From Pseudomonas laurylsulfativorans (GTDB lineage: Bacteria > Pseudomonadota > Gammaproteobacteria > Pseudomonadales > Pseudomonadaceae): a DNA stretch of 64,000 nt. The position numbers and the translations under genes are program-made. The stretch is taken from positions 682,001 through 746,000 of the forward strand of contig NZ_MUJK01000001.1 of the NCBI RefSeq assembly GCF_002906155.1, read 5' to 3'. Positions 18,463 to 26,773 of this stretch are shown here, piece after piece (position 1 is the stretch's first letter; each line of letters opens with the position of its first letter). A model generated the notes under the pieces. It was not told where the DNA came from. It ran no database searches and worked only from the letters and a program-made list of their open reading frames with translations.

Positions 18463-19041
18463 TCAGTTCGTTACTTTGCGCAACGACCGCCGGACCTCAG
18501 CCTGTATGGCATAAGCCGGTGATTCCACGGCATTGAAATCCTGTGTATAGCGCTGGGCAAATCCTTCCACCCCCCACTCCTGATACTGCTGCACATGCTT
18601 GAGTTCGTGGGCCCAGAGCGCGATGTCCTGCTCTGCGGCTTGAACGTCCCGGAAGAGGATGATGTCGATCAGCGTCACGGCACCGACATCGGGGTTTTGC
18701 AGCATGGCAGTGGCGGCGCTGAATTGACCGTTGTCGCTGATTTTGTAGCGTGCGGCATCAAGGACCTCGGGGTCGTACCAACGTAGCAGTTGCTCGCGGA
18801 TAGGCGGTGGAATCGGCTGGATGCCGGCGCTGGCTGCTTCGGCGCGAGCCTGGGTCAGCCACAGCGCCAGTGCCGGCACCGCGATCTGGTAGATACCATC
18901 AGGCACCCCGTCCGGCAGGCAGATACAGCCGTCCAGGCACACCGGTTTTTCGCCAGCCGGGCAGCCGTTGGTCTGGGCTGGCACCTCAAGCGTCAGGGCA
19001 AGAACAAGCAACGCCAAAAGGCGCGTGATGTTGGGCGACAT
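18463..19041 (-). CDS. Exported DUF4157-type protein with HELKH motif
   Basis: The 192-residue precursor has a signal peptide (about 1-22), a cysteine-rich segment (CPAGEKPVCLDGCICLP) and a conserved metal-binding-like motif HELKHVQQYQ, near residue 144. That resembles the HExxH-containing DUF4157 domain, but Lys replaces the usual second position pattern (HELKH keeps H-E-x-x-H). A FAQRYTQDFNAVESPAY segment follows, also typical of the family. The four cysteines may form two disulfides in the periplasm. The activity is unknown. Confidence 0.8.
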   Translation of the reverse strand: MSPNITRLLALLVLALTLEVPAQTNGCPAGEKPVCLDGCICLPDGVPDGIYQIAVPALALWLTQARAEAASAGIQPIPPPIREQLLRWYDPEVLDAARYKISDNGQFSAATAMLQNPDVGAVTLIDIILFRDVQAAEQDIALWAHELKHVQQYQEWGVEGFAQRYTQDFNAVESPAYAIQAEVRRSLRKVTN

Positions 19042-19123
19042 TGGGCGCTCCAGGTAGCGAGTCGTGGTGAACCGGTTCCGGGCCAGGCTACCCCTTCATC
19101 CCTATGCCGACCAGGCGCCTGCA

Positions 19124-19555
19124 TCAATCATTGACCTGCAGTTCTTGCAGAATGAATCCCAGTGAATCCGGGGCTGTGCAATGACTTTTCCCCGAACGGT
19201 GTTCATCCCACGGCATAGCGTCATCGGTGCAGAAATCGCCGATACACTCCATGCTCAGTTCGACATCGAGCAGTCCAAGCGGAATCCAGAAGTAAGGCGT
19301 TTCTCGAAGCAGATTAGGCACCGTCGAGCCGCAGCTTGAGCAAAAGTCATTTCTGTAGCCACTGGATTTACGCCAACTGGTGATCGCCCCTTGCCCTTTT
19401 TCCCATCGAAAGTCGCGCGCATTGACCAGTGTGGCGAGATTATGGCCGACCCCGGTTTGCTTGCGACATAGGGTGCAATGGCAGCGATAGAAAAATCGCG
19501 GTTCAACGGCCAGGCAAAAACTTACCGCCCCGCAAAGACATTGTCCTGTTGCCAT
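19124..19555 (-). CDS. GFA-family zinc-binding protein
   Basis: The 143-residue protein shows the glutathione-dependent formaldehyde-activating (GFA) zinc-binding pattern: CLCGAV near the start (the C-x-C-G motif), CHCTLCRKQTG (about 25-35) and CSSCGS (about 72-77). The family is named for Gfa, but most members have no proven activity. It is followed upstream by the REPIN array and has no operon partner. Confidence 0.9.
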   Translation of the reverse strand: MATGQCLCGAVSFCLAVEPRFFYRCHCTLCRKQTGVGHNLATLVNARDFRWEKGQGAITSWRKSSGYRNDFCSSCGSTVPNLLRETPYFWIPLGLLDVELSMECIGDFCTDDAMPWDEHRSGKSHCTAPDSLGFILQELQVND

Positions 19556-19634
19556 GTGTATCTCCCTTGAAGAATGACTTGTCCGTGTTTGCTTCTATCA
19601 TGAAATTTGGTTCTTCACGCATTCCCGGAAAACT

Positions 19635-20300
19635 GTAGGAGCCAGCTTGCTGGCGATGGACTCAAGTGCGCCGCGTTTATCCAGTTCATGCGCGTTATCG
19701 TTAACGACCATCGCTGGCAAGCCAGCTCCTACAGGGGACCGCATCGAAATAATGTGAACGCCAAACTGTAGGAGCCAGCTTGCTGGCGATGGACTCAAGT
19801 GCGCCGCGTTTATCCAGTTCATGCGCGTTATCGTTAACGACCATCGCTGGCAAGCCAGCTCCTACAGGGGACCGCATCGAAATGATGCGAGCTCCAAATT
19901 GTAGGAGCCGGCTTGCTGGCGATGGACTCAAGTGCGCCGCATTTTTTCCAGTTCATACGCGTTATCGTTTACGACCATCGCTGGCAAGCCAGCTCCTATA
20001 GGGGACCGCGTCGAAATGATGCGAGCTCCAAACTGTAGGAGCCAGCTTGCTGGCGATGGGCTCCAGTGCGCCGCGTTTATCCAGTTCATACGCGTAATCG
20101 TTAACGACCATCGCTGGCAAGCCAGCTCCTACAGGGGACCGCGTCGAAATGATGCGAGCTCCAAACTGTAGGAGCCAGCTTGCTGGCGATGGACTCACGT
20201 GCGCCGCGTTTATCCAGTTCACGCGCGTTATCGTTAACGACCATCGCTGGCAAGCCAGCTCCTACAGGGGACCGCGTCGAAATGATGTGAGCTCCAAACT
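19635..20300. repeat. Tandem REPIN array, five copies, period 133-134 bp
   Basis: Five 98-99 bp units lie at 19635-19732, 19768-19865, 19901-19999, 20035-20132 and 20168-20265. Each has a left arm GTAGGAGCCAGCTTGCTGGCG, a spacer with AAGTGCGCCGCGTTTATCCAG and GCGTTATCGTTAACGACC, and a right arm GCTGGCAAGCCAGCTCCTAC. The arms are inverted copies, as in REP doublets (REPINs). A constant 35-bp linker (AGGGGACCGCRTCGAAATRATG and a GCTCCAAACT end) repeats too, so this is a true tandem duplication, not independent insertions. A sixth copy lies beyond the IS element at 21655. Confidence 0.95.
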
Positions 20301-20377
20301 AATGAAATGGCTACCCCCCGCTGCCCCCTGTGATCGCCCACTAAGCTTTCACAGAGGGCTCATCGGAGATCATTGCC

Positions 20378-21406
20378 ATGAACAACGTAGCTATTGCCGC
20401 CATCGACCTCGGAAAACATTCCTTTCATCTTCATGCTCAAGATGATCGCGGCCACGAGGTTCACCGCAGAAAGTTTACGCGCGCAGCACTCACCCAATAT
20501 CTGGCGAAACTGGAACCCTGCACCGTCGTGATGGAAGCCTGTGGCGGCGCCCATTTCATGGCGCAGGAAGTCGCCAAGCTGGGGCATACGCCCAAGCTTA
20601 TTGCGCCACATCTGGTACGCCCTTACGTGAAGAGCAACAAAAACGACTTCGCTGATGCCGAAGCGATCTGCGAGGCGGCGACCCGGCCCACAATGCGCTT
20701 CGTGCACCCCAAAACCCAGGCTCAGCAGGCGCTGGCGATGCTCAATTCGGTTCGTGAGTCGTTCATCAAAGACCGTACCGCCACCGTCAATCGGATTCAC
20801 GCAGCCCTGCTGGAGGTGGGTATCAGCCTGGCTCCCGGCTTCAAATCCATCAAAGAGCTTCCAGCATTGCTTGAGATGAGTTCATTTTCCGGCTCCATCA
20901 AAAAAATTCTGATGGGGTTGCATGAGCACTTCAACTATCTGGATGGGAAGGTCAAAGCGCTGGACAAGGAGGTGGAATGCCAAGCAGCTGAAGATGATCT
21001 GGCGGCTCGTTTGATGACCATGCCGTGTGTCGGCCCGATCACCTCCAGCGCCTTGGCTGCCGAGTTGGGCGATGGCAAACAGTTCAAATGCGGCCGAGGC
21101 TATGCGGCGTCGATCGGGCTGGTACCCAAACAGCACGGTACGGGCGACAAAACCGTGTTGCTCGGCATCAGTAAACGCGGCGATCGAAATCAGAGGCGCC
21201 TGCTCATCCAGTGCGCCCGTGTGTACTTGATACAACTGGAACGACAGAAAGGCGCCTTGGCGGACTGGGTCCGCCAACTATTAGCTTCCCGCCATCACTC
21301 CAATCTCGTGGTCTGCGCACTGGCCAACAAGCTGGCAAGAATCGCCTGGGCGATAGCCGCACACCACACTGAATTCGATGCGGGGCCAGCCGCGATGAAC
21401 GCCTGA
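20378..21406 (+). CDS. IS110-family (IS1111 group) DEDD transposase
   Basis: The 342-residue recombinase has an N-terminal RuvC-like DEDD domain (AIDLGK with Asp10, VVMEACGG, then KNDFADAEAI) and a C-terminal Tnp2 domain with the conserved MTMPCVGPITSSALAAELGD and the serine-containing GYAASIGLVPKQHGTG. Length and motifs fit a complete enzyme. In this family the transposase works with a noncoding RNA from the element that specifies target and donor. Upstream noncoding DNA is only about 77 bp, downstream about 248 bp, pointing to an RNA located 3' of the gene. Confidence 0.95.
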   Translation: MNNVAIAAIDLGKHSFHLHAQDDRGHEVHRRKFTRAALTQYLAKLEPCTVVMEACGGAHFMAQEVAKLGHTPKLIAPHLVRPYVKSNKNDFADAEAICEAATRPTMRFVHPKTQAQQALAMLNSVRESFIKDRTATVNRIHAALLEVGISLAPGFKSIKELPALLEMSSFSGSIKKILMGLHEHFNYLDGKVKALDKEVECQAAEDDLAARLMTMPCVGPITSSALAAELGDGKQFKCGRGYAASIGLVPKQHGTGDKTVLLGISKRGDRNQRRLLIQCARVYLIQLERQKGALADWVRQLLASRHHSNLVVCALANKLARIAWAIAAHHTEFDAGPAAMNA

Positions 21407-21480
21407 CCCCGCTGTCACCCGAGCACCACCCACCTGGTTTTGCGATGCTGGATAACTGATGACGTGAACGGCCAACCGGC

Positions 21481-21545
21481 CTGACGACAACCCTGGGCTC
21501 CTACACGGCTGTAAGGCCGTTCAACTAATTAGGGTCGTTGGGCAT
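21481..21545 (+). ncRNA. Candidate bridge/seekRNA target-recognition loop of the IS1111 element
   Basis: Seventy-five bases after the transposase stop, CGACAACCCT (21485-21494) can pair with AGGGTCGTTG (21531-21540). Inside is a second hairpin ACGGC/GCCGT (21505-21509, 21516-21520). The 5' side of the internal loop contains GGCTCCTACA (21496-21505), the exact complement of TGTAGGAGCC at the insertion junction. The 3' side (21521-21530) ends its first half in AACT, as does the other target flank. This two-guide internal loop is the topology described for IS110-family guide RNAs. The RNA itself and its ends are predicted, not shown. Confidence 0.6.
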
Positions 21546-21654
21546 CGATTCTCATCGAGGCGCGGGGCGACACCCCCACTCAGACGCCGGATAGATGAAA
21601 GCAAGCCAAACACGCATCAAATACAGTATTGCAGAAAAGGGGGTAACCATAGAT

Positions 21655-21752
21655 GTAGGAGCCAGCTTGCTGGCGATGGTCTCAAGTGCGCCGCATTTTT
21701 CCAGTTCATACGCGTTATCGTTTACGACCATCGCTGGCGAGCCAGCTCCTAA
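21655..21752. repeat. Sixth REPIN copy, downstream of the IS element
   Basis: This 98-bp unit has the same arms as the array at 19.6 kb and resembles unit 3 in its CGCCGCATTTTTCCAG and GTTATCGTTTACG variants. Its right arm contains the TAG stop codon of the adjacent GGDEF-EAL gene. Confidence 0.9.
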
Positions 21753-24649
21753 AACGGACCGAGCAATGAACTGGCCAACAGCGCCTTCAGGCCCATCGGC
21801 TTGGCGAAATGATAACCCTGGGCCTGCCCTGCTCCCATCTCGCGCAGCAGGTCCAGCGTCGCTTCATTCTCGACGCCTTCGGCCACCACACTCAGGTCCA
21901 GCGACTCGGCCATCCGCACAATCGCCCGGACGATCGCGCGACTGCGGGGGCTGGTGGTCAGTTCGAAAATGAACGACTTGTCGATTTTCAAGCCGCTGAA
22001 CCGGTACTGATGCACATAGCTCAGGGATGAAAACCCTGCTCCGAAGTCATCGAGCACCACCGACATGCCGTTGTCCGCCAGTTGCTGCATGGTCTGTCGG
22101 GCAATCGCCGGCTCGGCGACCAGCGCCCCTTCGGTCAGTTCCAGGCAGAGTCGCGACGGTGCGACCCGGTGCTGCGCCAACAGCTCCAGTACCTCACTGG
22201 CGAAGTCGGGACGCGTCATGCTGTAGCTGGAACAATTGACGTGCACCGGTGGCCAATTGGCATGCTCGGGTTGTGCGAGGATGGCGGCAATGCTGGCAAG
22301 CATGTACAGGTCCAGTCGACCGATCAGGCGCAAACCCTCGACATCCGGCAGGAACTCGCCCGGCGCGATCACCCGGCCGCCCGGCTGATGCCAGCGGATC
22401 AGCGCTTCAAGGGCCAACAGCTCGCCGGTTTCGATGCTGACGATCGGCTGGAAATACGGCAGCAGTTCGTCAGTACGCTTGAGCGCGTTGCGCAAGGCCC
22501 CTTCACGCTCGACCTGGTCCGAGACTTCACGGCGCACTTCCTGGTTGAACACCGCGAAGCTATCGCGCCCGGCACTCTTGACCCGGTACATCGCCGCATC
22601 GGCATCGCGCAGCAAGTCGGCGGGCTCGTGATGGAACTGACTGTCGGCACTGACAATCCCGATACTGCAGGACGAGAAAACTTCATAGCCATTGATGAAA
22701 AACGGCAGGTCGAACGCGACCAGTATCCGCTCGGCGATTTCGATCAGCACTTCCAGCGGTGCGTCGGGAGCCAGTACTGAAAACTCGTCGCCCCCCAGGC
22801 GCGCCAGCATGTCGGTGTCGCGCAGACACCCGCGCAAACGGTGGGCCGCCTGCATCAACAACAGGTCGCCAAAATGGTGGCCGAGGCTGTCGTTGACCAT
22901 CTTGAAGCGGTCGAGGTCGATGAACATCACCGCCAGGTGCCCGCCTTCGCTGCCGAACCGCGCCCAGGCCAGATTCAGGCGCTGTTGCAGGTAGGTGCGA
23001 TTCGGTAGCCCGGTCAGCGCATCGTGGGCGTTTTCGTGCTGCAACTTGGCATTGGCGTGATCGAGTTCGCGGGTGCGGCTCTGCACCCTGGCTTCCAGCT
23101 TGAGGTTGGCGGCATGGATCGCTTCGGCCGCCGTGCGTCGCGACAACGCGGTATCAATGTGCCGTGACACGAAGGTCAGCAGTTCCTGGTGACGCAGGGT
23201 ATAGCGCACCTGCGAGGTGTAGCTCTGCACCGCCAGCACGCCACGCACCACGTCCTCTTCGAACAATGGAATGCCCAGCCAGGAGTGGGAGCGTACAGAC
23301 TCTTGGGCCTCCTCGATTTCACCCCGGGCAGACAGTCGCTCAGCCTCGTCGGCGTCAATCAGGCAAGGCCGGCGCTGACGGATCACGTACTCGGTCAAGC
23401 CCCGGCGCCCTCGGCGTGCCGGCGGGCAGGTCGTCTGCCGTTCATCCACGTAATAGGGAAACGTCACTTCACCGGTCGCGTCGTCGAACAGCGCGATGTA
23501 GAAGTTCTGCGCGAACAACAGATCGCCGACGATGCCATGCAAGGTCCCGAACAACTCGGCCATGTCACCAGGCCGGCTCGACAGTTCGGCAATCTGGAAC
23601 AGCGCGCTTTGCAGATGTTCGGCGCGCTCGCGATCTGCCACTTCCTGGCGCAATGTATCGTTGAGTGCCGAAAGCTCCAGGGTGCGACGCATCACCGTTT
23701 CTTCCAGGTCCTCGCGGTGCAGAATCCGGTCCAGGGCCATAGCCACGTGGCGGGCGACCACCAGAAACAGCGCGCGGTCTTCGGCACTGTAGGTACGGGA
23801 AACGTCATAGACCTGCATCGCCAGCATGCCAAACACGTCATCCGAGGCGTTTTTCAATGGCGCGCCCATCCAGAACTCGGGACGCTCGCCCACGCAGTAG
23901 AAACGTCCTTCGGCTTGAGCCGCGAGAATGCCGGCGGCGTCGATCAACAACGGCTGGCCGGAGGTCAATACCTGGCCGGTCAACGACAGATGCGTTGGGT
24001 CAAGGTATTCGTAGTTCTCGGCCTCGAGGGCTTGCGGATCAATGATGTCGACGTAATAGGGGTAGTCGATCTTGCCGGTGTGCCGGTTATACAGCGCGAG
24101 ATAGAAGTTCTCGGCGTCGATCAGGCTGGCCAATAGCCGGTGTACCCCCACCAGAAACACTGACCGGTCACGGGTCGAACTGGCCAGGTAGGTGATTTCA
24201 TACAGCACACGCTGCGTGATCTGCGCGCGGGCCAGGGTATCGGTCTGTAGCTGGATACCCAGGCGCTGGGCAAACTCCGCGAGCGCCGGTTGCCCTGCAT
24301 CGTCGATTGGCGCGAGCAGCCAACCCAACTCACTTTCGCCCCTGCCGGTTGGCCAGCGGTGCAGGTTACGGGTCCGGCAAAAGGCTTCAAACTCGTCATT
24401 GGCAACACTTGAAGGCCACTGCCCCTTTGAGTCGCCCTGGCCAACCCGATGCATCTGTTCACCGGCGCGGTAAAACACCCACGCGGTGGTATGGACCCAG
24501 TTACGCGCTGAGTCCAGCAAGTGTTCGATGGTGTTGTCGTCGCCAGCGTAAGCCATGTCGACAGTATCCGGGTTCCCTATGGGTTGAAGTGCGGCAACTT
24601 CGCAATTGCTCGAATGCCGGCGGGAGTCGGTCAATGTACGAATACTCAT
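21749..24649 (-). CDS. GAF-GAF-GGDEF-EAL cyclic-di-GMP protein
   Basis: This 966-residue cytoplasmic protein has two GAF sensor domains (about 125-270 and 330-475), a coiled stretch of about 50 residues (the AEAIHAANLKLEARVQSR region), a diguanylate cyclase domain with an intact GGDEF (about 617) and a phosphodiesterase domain with an intact EAL (about 747). Both catalytic signatures look functional, so its net effect on c-di-GMP cannot be predicted. There are no membrane segments. I chose the ATG at 24649, preceded by AGGGAG; the track's longer reading starts at TTG. The stop codon lies inside the neighbouring REPIN arm, so the last residues (LLGPF) may have been altered by the repeat. Confidence 0.93.
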   Translation of the reverse strand: MSIRTLTDSRRHSSNCEVAALQPIGNPDTVDMAYAGDDNTIEHLLDSARNWVHTTAWVFYRAGEQMHRVGQGDSKGQWPSSVANDEFEAFCRTRNLHRWPTGRGESELGWLLAPIDDAGQPALAEFAQRLGIQLQTDTLARAQITQRVLYEITYLASSTRDRSVFLVGVHRLLASLIDAENFYLALYNRHTGKIDYPYYVDIIDPQALEAENYEYLDPTHLSLTGQVLTSGQPLLIDAAGILAAQAEGRFYCVGERPEFWMGAPLKNASDDVFGMLAMQVYDVSRTYSAEDRALFLVVARHVAMALDRILHREDLEETVMRRTLELSALNDTLRQEVADRERAEHLQSALFQIAELSSRPGDMAELFGTLHGIVGDLLFAQNFYIALFDDATGEVTFPYYVDERQTTCPPARRGRRGLTEYVIRQRRPCLIDADEAERLSARGEIEEAQESVRSHSWLGIPLFEEDVVRGVLAVQSYTSQVRYTLRHQELLTFVSRHIDTALSRRTAAEAIHAANLKLEARVQSRTRELDHANAKLQHENAHDALTGLPNRTYLQQRLNLAWARFGSEGGHLAVMFIDLDRFKMVNDSLGHHFGDLLLMQAAHRLRGCLRDTDMLARLGGDEFSVLAPDAPLEVLIEIAERILVAFDLPFFINGYEVFSSCSIGIVSADSQFHHEPADLLRDADAAMYRVKSAGRDSFAVFNQEVRREVSDQVEREGALRNALKRTDELLPYFQPIVSIETGELLALEALIRWHQPGGRVIAPGEFLPDVEGLRLIGRLDLYMLASIAAILAQPEHANWPPVHVNCSSYSMTRPDFASEVLELLAQHRVAPSRLCLELTEGALVAEPAIARQTMQQLADNGMSVVLDDFGAGFSSLSYVHQYRFSGLKIDKSFIFELTTSPRSRAIVRAIVRMAESLDLSVVAEGVENEATLDLLREMGAGQAQGYHFAKPMGLKALLASSLLGPF

Positions 24650-25054
24650 CAGGGCTCCCTGAGCCAAATCTGCCGAAACTCACTTTCTGATTACTAGCAA
24701 TGTGCCATTAAGTATCCCGTTTAAAGCTTATAGCGTTTTTTTTCAATGACTTTGTTCACTTTAGTACCAGGGATGAGACGGGCCACAAATTATTAGCGGC
24801 CTGTTGCCCGGACAAGGTATCCACGGTGATGCGTTTTACAGGTAAGCCGGACGAAACTGGCCATTATTCGTCTTCGAGATATGCCCTCCACCCACCTGTC
24901 CCAATATGCGAAGAAACTGTCCCGCCACGCTCATGGCTGCGCGCCTGGGCTACCTACTATAGGAACGGCTCCTCTGCCCAATCAGCAGAGGCCTGTTACC
25001 TATACCGGATGCACATATTGCGCACCGCCGTACCAGCACGGATTGGACACAACA
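24650..25054. other. Intergenic region with promoter of the tauD relic
   Basis: It contains a direct repeat TGTCCCAATATGCG / TGTCCCGCCACGCT (24896-24932) and a sigma-70-like -10 TACTAT at about 24956-24961. The same arrangement recurs at 26010-26080. No gene is seen. Confidence 0.5.
24896..24965 (+). promoter_or_regulatory. Putative operator and promoter, first copy
   Basis: Two direct TGTCCC elements about 22 bp apart are followed by CTCATGGCTGC and CCTACTATAGG. The near-identical second copy at 26015-26084 keeps TGTCCCAATACGC, TGTCCCGCCATGCT and CCTACTATGGG, so these are likely the functional parts: a regulator site and a -10 box. Confidence 0.45.
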
Positions 25055-25854
25055 ATGACAAAAATCGCCGAAATCCAGGACACCCCTTCACCAGCGTCTG
25101 CCTCGACACCGGCCATCATCCGGTCGTCGGTGCGACAGCATTCGATCAAGGTAGAGCTTTGCACACCCGCCATCGGCGCAGAGCTCAGCAACGTCAGCCT
25201 TGTCGACGCTGCCCAAGATCCAGAACTGATCGCGCAAATCCGGGAGCTGTGGCTCAAGCACAAAGTGCTGTTCTTCCGCGATCAGGACATCACCCCGCTG
25301 GAGCAACAGAACTTCGCCCTGCAATTCGCGGAACTGGAGAGCCATCCCCTGGCGCCCAGCCATCCGGAGGCGGACAAACTGCTGACGCTGTATCGCAATC
25401 TCGAGCCAGGCAAGCCCAAGAGCTACGTCGAAAAGGCCAGCCGCGAAAATCTCTGGCATGCCGATGTGACCTTCAAGAAGGCTCCGCCGCGCGGCGCGAT
25501 ACTGCGCTGCGAACTGGGTCCGGAGACCGGTGGAGACACCCGGTTGTGCTTATCCATCCAGAGACGGGTGAAAAAGTGTTGTTCGTCAACTCGGCGTTCA
25601 CCACCCATTTCTCGAATTTCTTCAACTTCGAGGACGTACGTTACGGCCAGGACTTCATGCCCGAGGCTCATCATTTGATGAACTACCTGATCTCCCAAGC
25701 CGCCATTCCGGAATATCAGGTACGCCTGAAGTGGCGCACCAATACCGTTGCCATGTGGGACAACCTGCAAGTTCAGCACTACGCGGTAGCTGACTACGGC
25801 AATGCGCCAAGAAAAATGCTGCGCGCCACCTTGGCGGGTACTGCACTCACCTGA
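25055..25854 (+). pseudogene. TauD/TfdA-family alpha-ketoglutarate dioxygenase with internal deletion
   Basis: The N-terminal half is good: IGAELSNVSLVDA, the helix KHKVLFFRDQDITPLEQQNF and the iron-binding HAD of LWHADVTFKKAPPRGAIL. After ELGPETGGDT the frame changes and about 60 residues are missing; homology resumes as HPETGEKVLFVNSAFTTHF and continues to WDNLQVQHYAVADYG with the C-terminal arginine region. The protein would lack part of the core. A TauD-type sulfonate or sulfate-ester dioxygenase is the family. It is flanked by two copies of a promoter-like segment, suggesting an old duplication that has collapsed. Confidence 0.85.
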
Positions 25855-26191
25855 CCCTGACTGTCCATTATTCGCCTCCTTCTTATCAATTGTGGGCCTG
25901 AAGGTAGCGCTCGGAGGGTGCCCCGCACTGAGCTTCACAGGACACAATCTTGTGAAATTGGGACAGAGCGAAAGCCTGTAGAGCTGTTTCTGCCGCCGCC
26001 AGCCATGGCCCGCCGGCAGTGTCCCAATACGCAAAAAAATGTCCCGCCATGCTTATGACGCGACGCTCGCGCTTCCTACTATGGGCCCGTGGCCATATCC
26101 CACCCCGCCGCCCCCACAAAAATTGGACTAACAATAACAAGGGCCGGATGCGGATCAACCTGCCCCCTGCTTTTCAACGACGTTGAAGGGA
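25855..26191. other. Intergenic region with second promoter copy
   Basis: It holds the second copy of the TGTCCC/TACTAT segment (about 26015-26084), followed by AAAATTGGACTAACAATAACAA, the counterpart of the leader before the tauD start. No open frame follows. Confidence 0.5.
26015..26084 (+). promoter_or_regulatory. Putative operator and promoter, second copy
   Basis: This is a diverged duplicate of the segment at 24896, retaining both TGTCCC elements and TACTAT. It now leads into no gene on the plus strand. Confidence 0.4.
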
Positions 26192-26431
26192 TCAATCGTC
26201 GTTGTCATCGCGATCGCGATCGCGGTAGCGACGGTGATCGCGATCATAGTCGCTACGATCATAGCCACGACGGTCATATCCCTGATCATCATCCCCTCGT
26301 TGGTCGTAACCACGTCGATGGTCATGATCGTGATATCGGCCGTACCTTTCCCCGTCATCCCAGTGCGGGCCGCAGCCTCCCAACAAGACGGCGCTGGAAA
26401 TGGCCACGATCAAGGTTACTGCGCGATTCAT
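26192..26431 (-). CDS. Small lipoprotein with Asp/Arg/Tyr/His-rich tail
   Basis: The 79-residue precursor has a clear lipoprotein signal with lipobox LGGC (Cys20). The mature part is low-complexity: repeated YDRRGYDR, DYDRDHRRY and RDRDRDD, with almost no hydrophobic residue, so it is probably disordered or metal-binding. On the DNA it appears as a run of GATCGCGATCGCG-type repeats. Similar short charged lipoproteins occur in many Pseudomonas, without assigned function. It is monocistronic. Confidence 0.8.
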   Translation of the reverse strand: MNRAVTLIVAISSAVLLGGCGPHWDDGERYGRYHDHDHRRGYDQRGDDDQGYDRRGYDRSDYDRDHRRYRDRDRDDNDD

Positions 26432-26773
26432 ATGAACGTCCTAAACGTCAGGGGTATGGAGGGAGTGTGGCTGCCCGACTTTTCATCCGGGTAGTGTTCA
26501 GCCGTGGTTAAGACCACTCAGTAACTCAATGATTCCTCTGGAAAATACAAACAAATGGTGCTCAGCCTCAGTGAGCACGCCACCGAATACACACGATCAG
26601 ACAGCCCGGGTTTGTCATGGATAGCCAAGGGACTGTCGTCAAATGAAAAGCGCCCCCGTATCGCGGGGCTTTTAATGGAGGTTCTGAAAAAGTCTCTGGC
26701 TAGCGAGCCTGCGGATACAACCGCTGCGCCCGAGTCACGAGTTGCCTGGTACACCAGGCAGGAGAATAACAAT

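Larger units (their letters stand above)
20301..21654 (+). mobile_element. IS110/IS1111-type insertion sequence in a REPIN array
   Basis: The element is about 1354 bp. Subterminal inverted repeats ATGGCTACCCCC (20307-20318) and GGGGGTAACCAT (21639-21650) match in 11 of 12 positions and lie 6 and 4 bases inside the ends, a layout typical of the IS1111 subgroup. Left flank CTCCAAACT and right flank GTAGGAGCCAG rejoin exactly into the sequence found at every other unit junction of the array. There is therefore no sizeable target duplication, as expected for this family. The transposase is intact. Confidence 0.9.

Noticed and set aside
19635..20300. A CRISPR array because of regular repeats.
   Set aside because: Units are 98 bp with inverted arms and constant linkers; there are no variable spacers and no cas genes.
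19598..20445. Short frames of 73-98 codons within the first REPIN array.
   Set aside because: They are translations of the repeat, with the same peptide recurring and no independent start signals.
26200..26340. GATCGCG-like repeats as an origin or methylation cluster.
   Set aside because: They are explained by the Asp-Arg codon repeats of the small lipoprotein on the minus strand.
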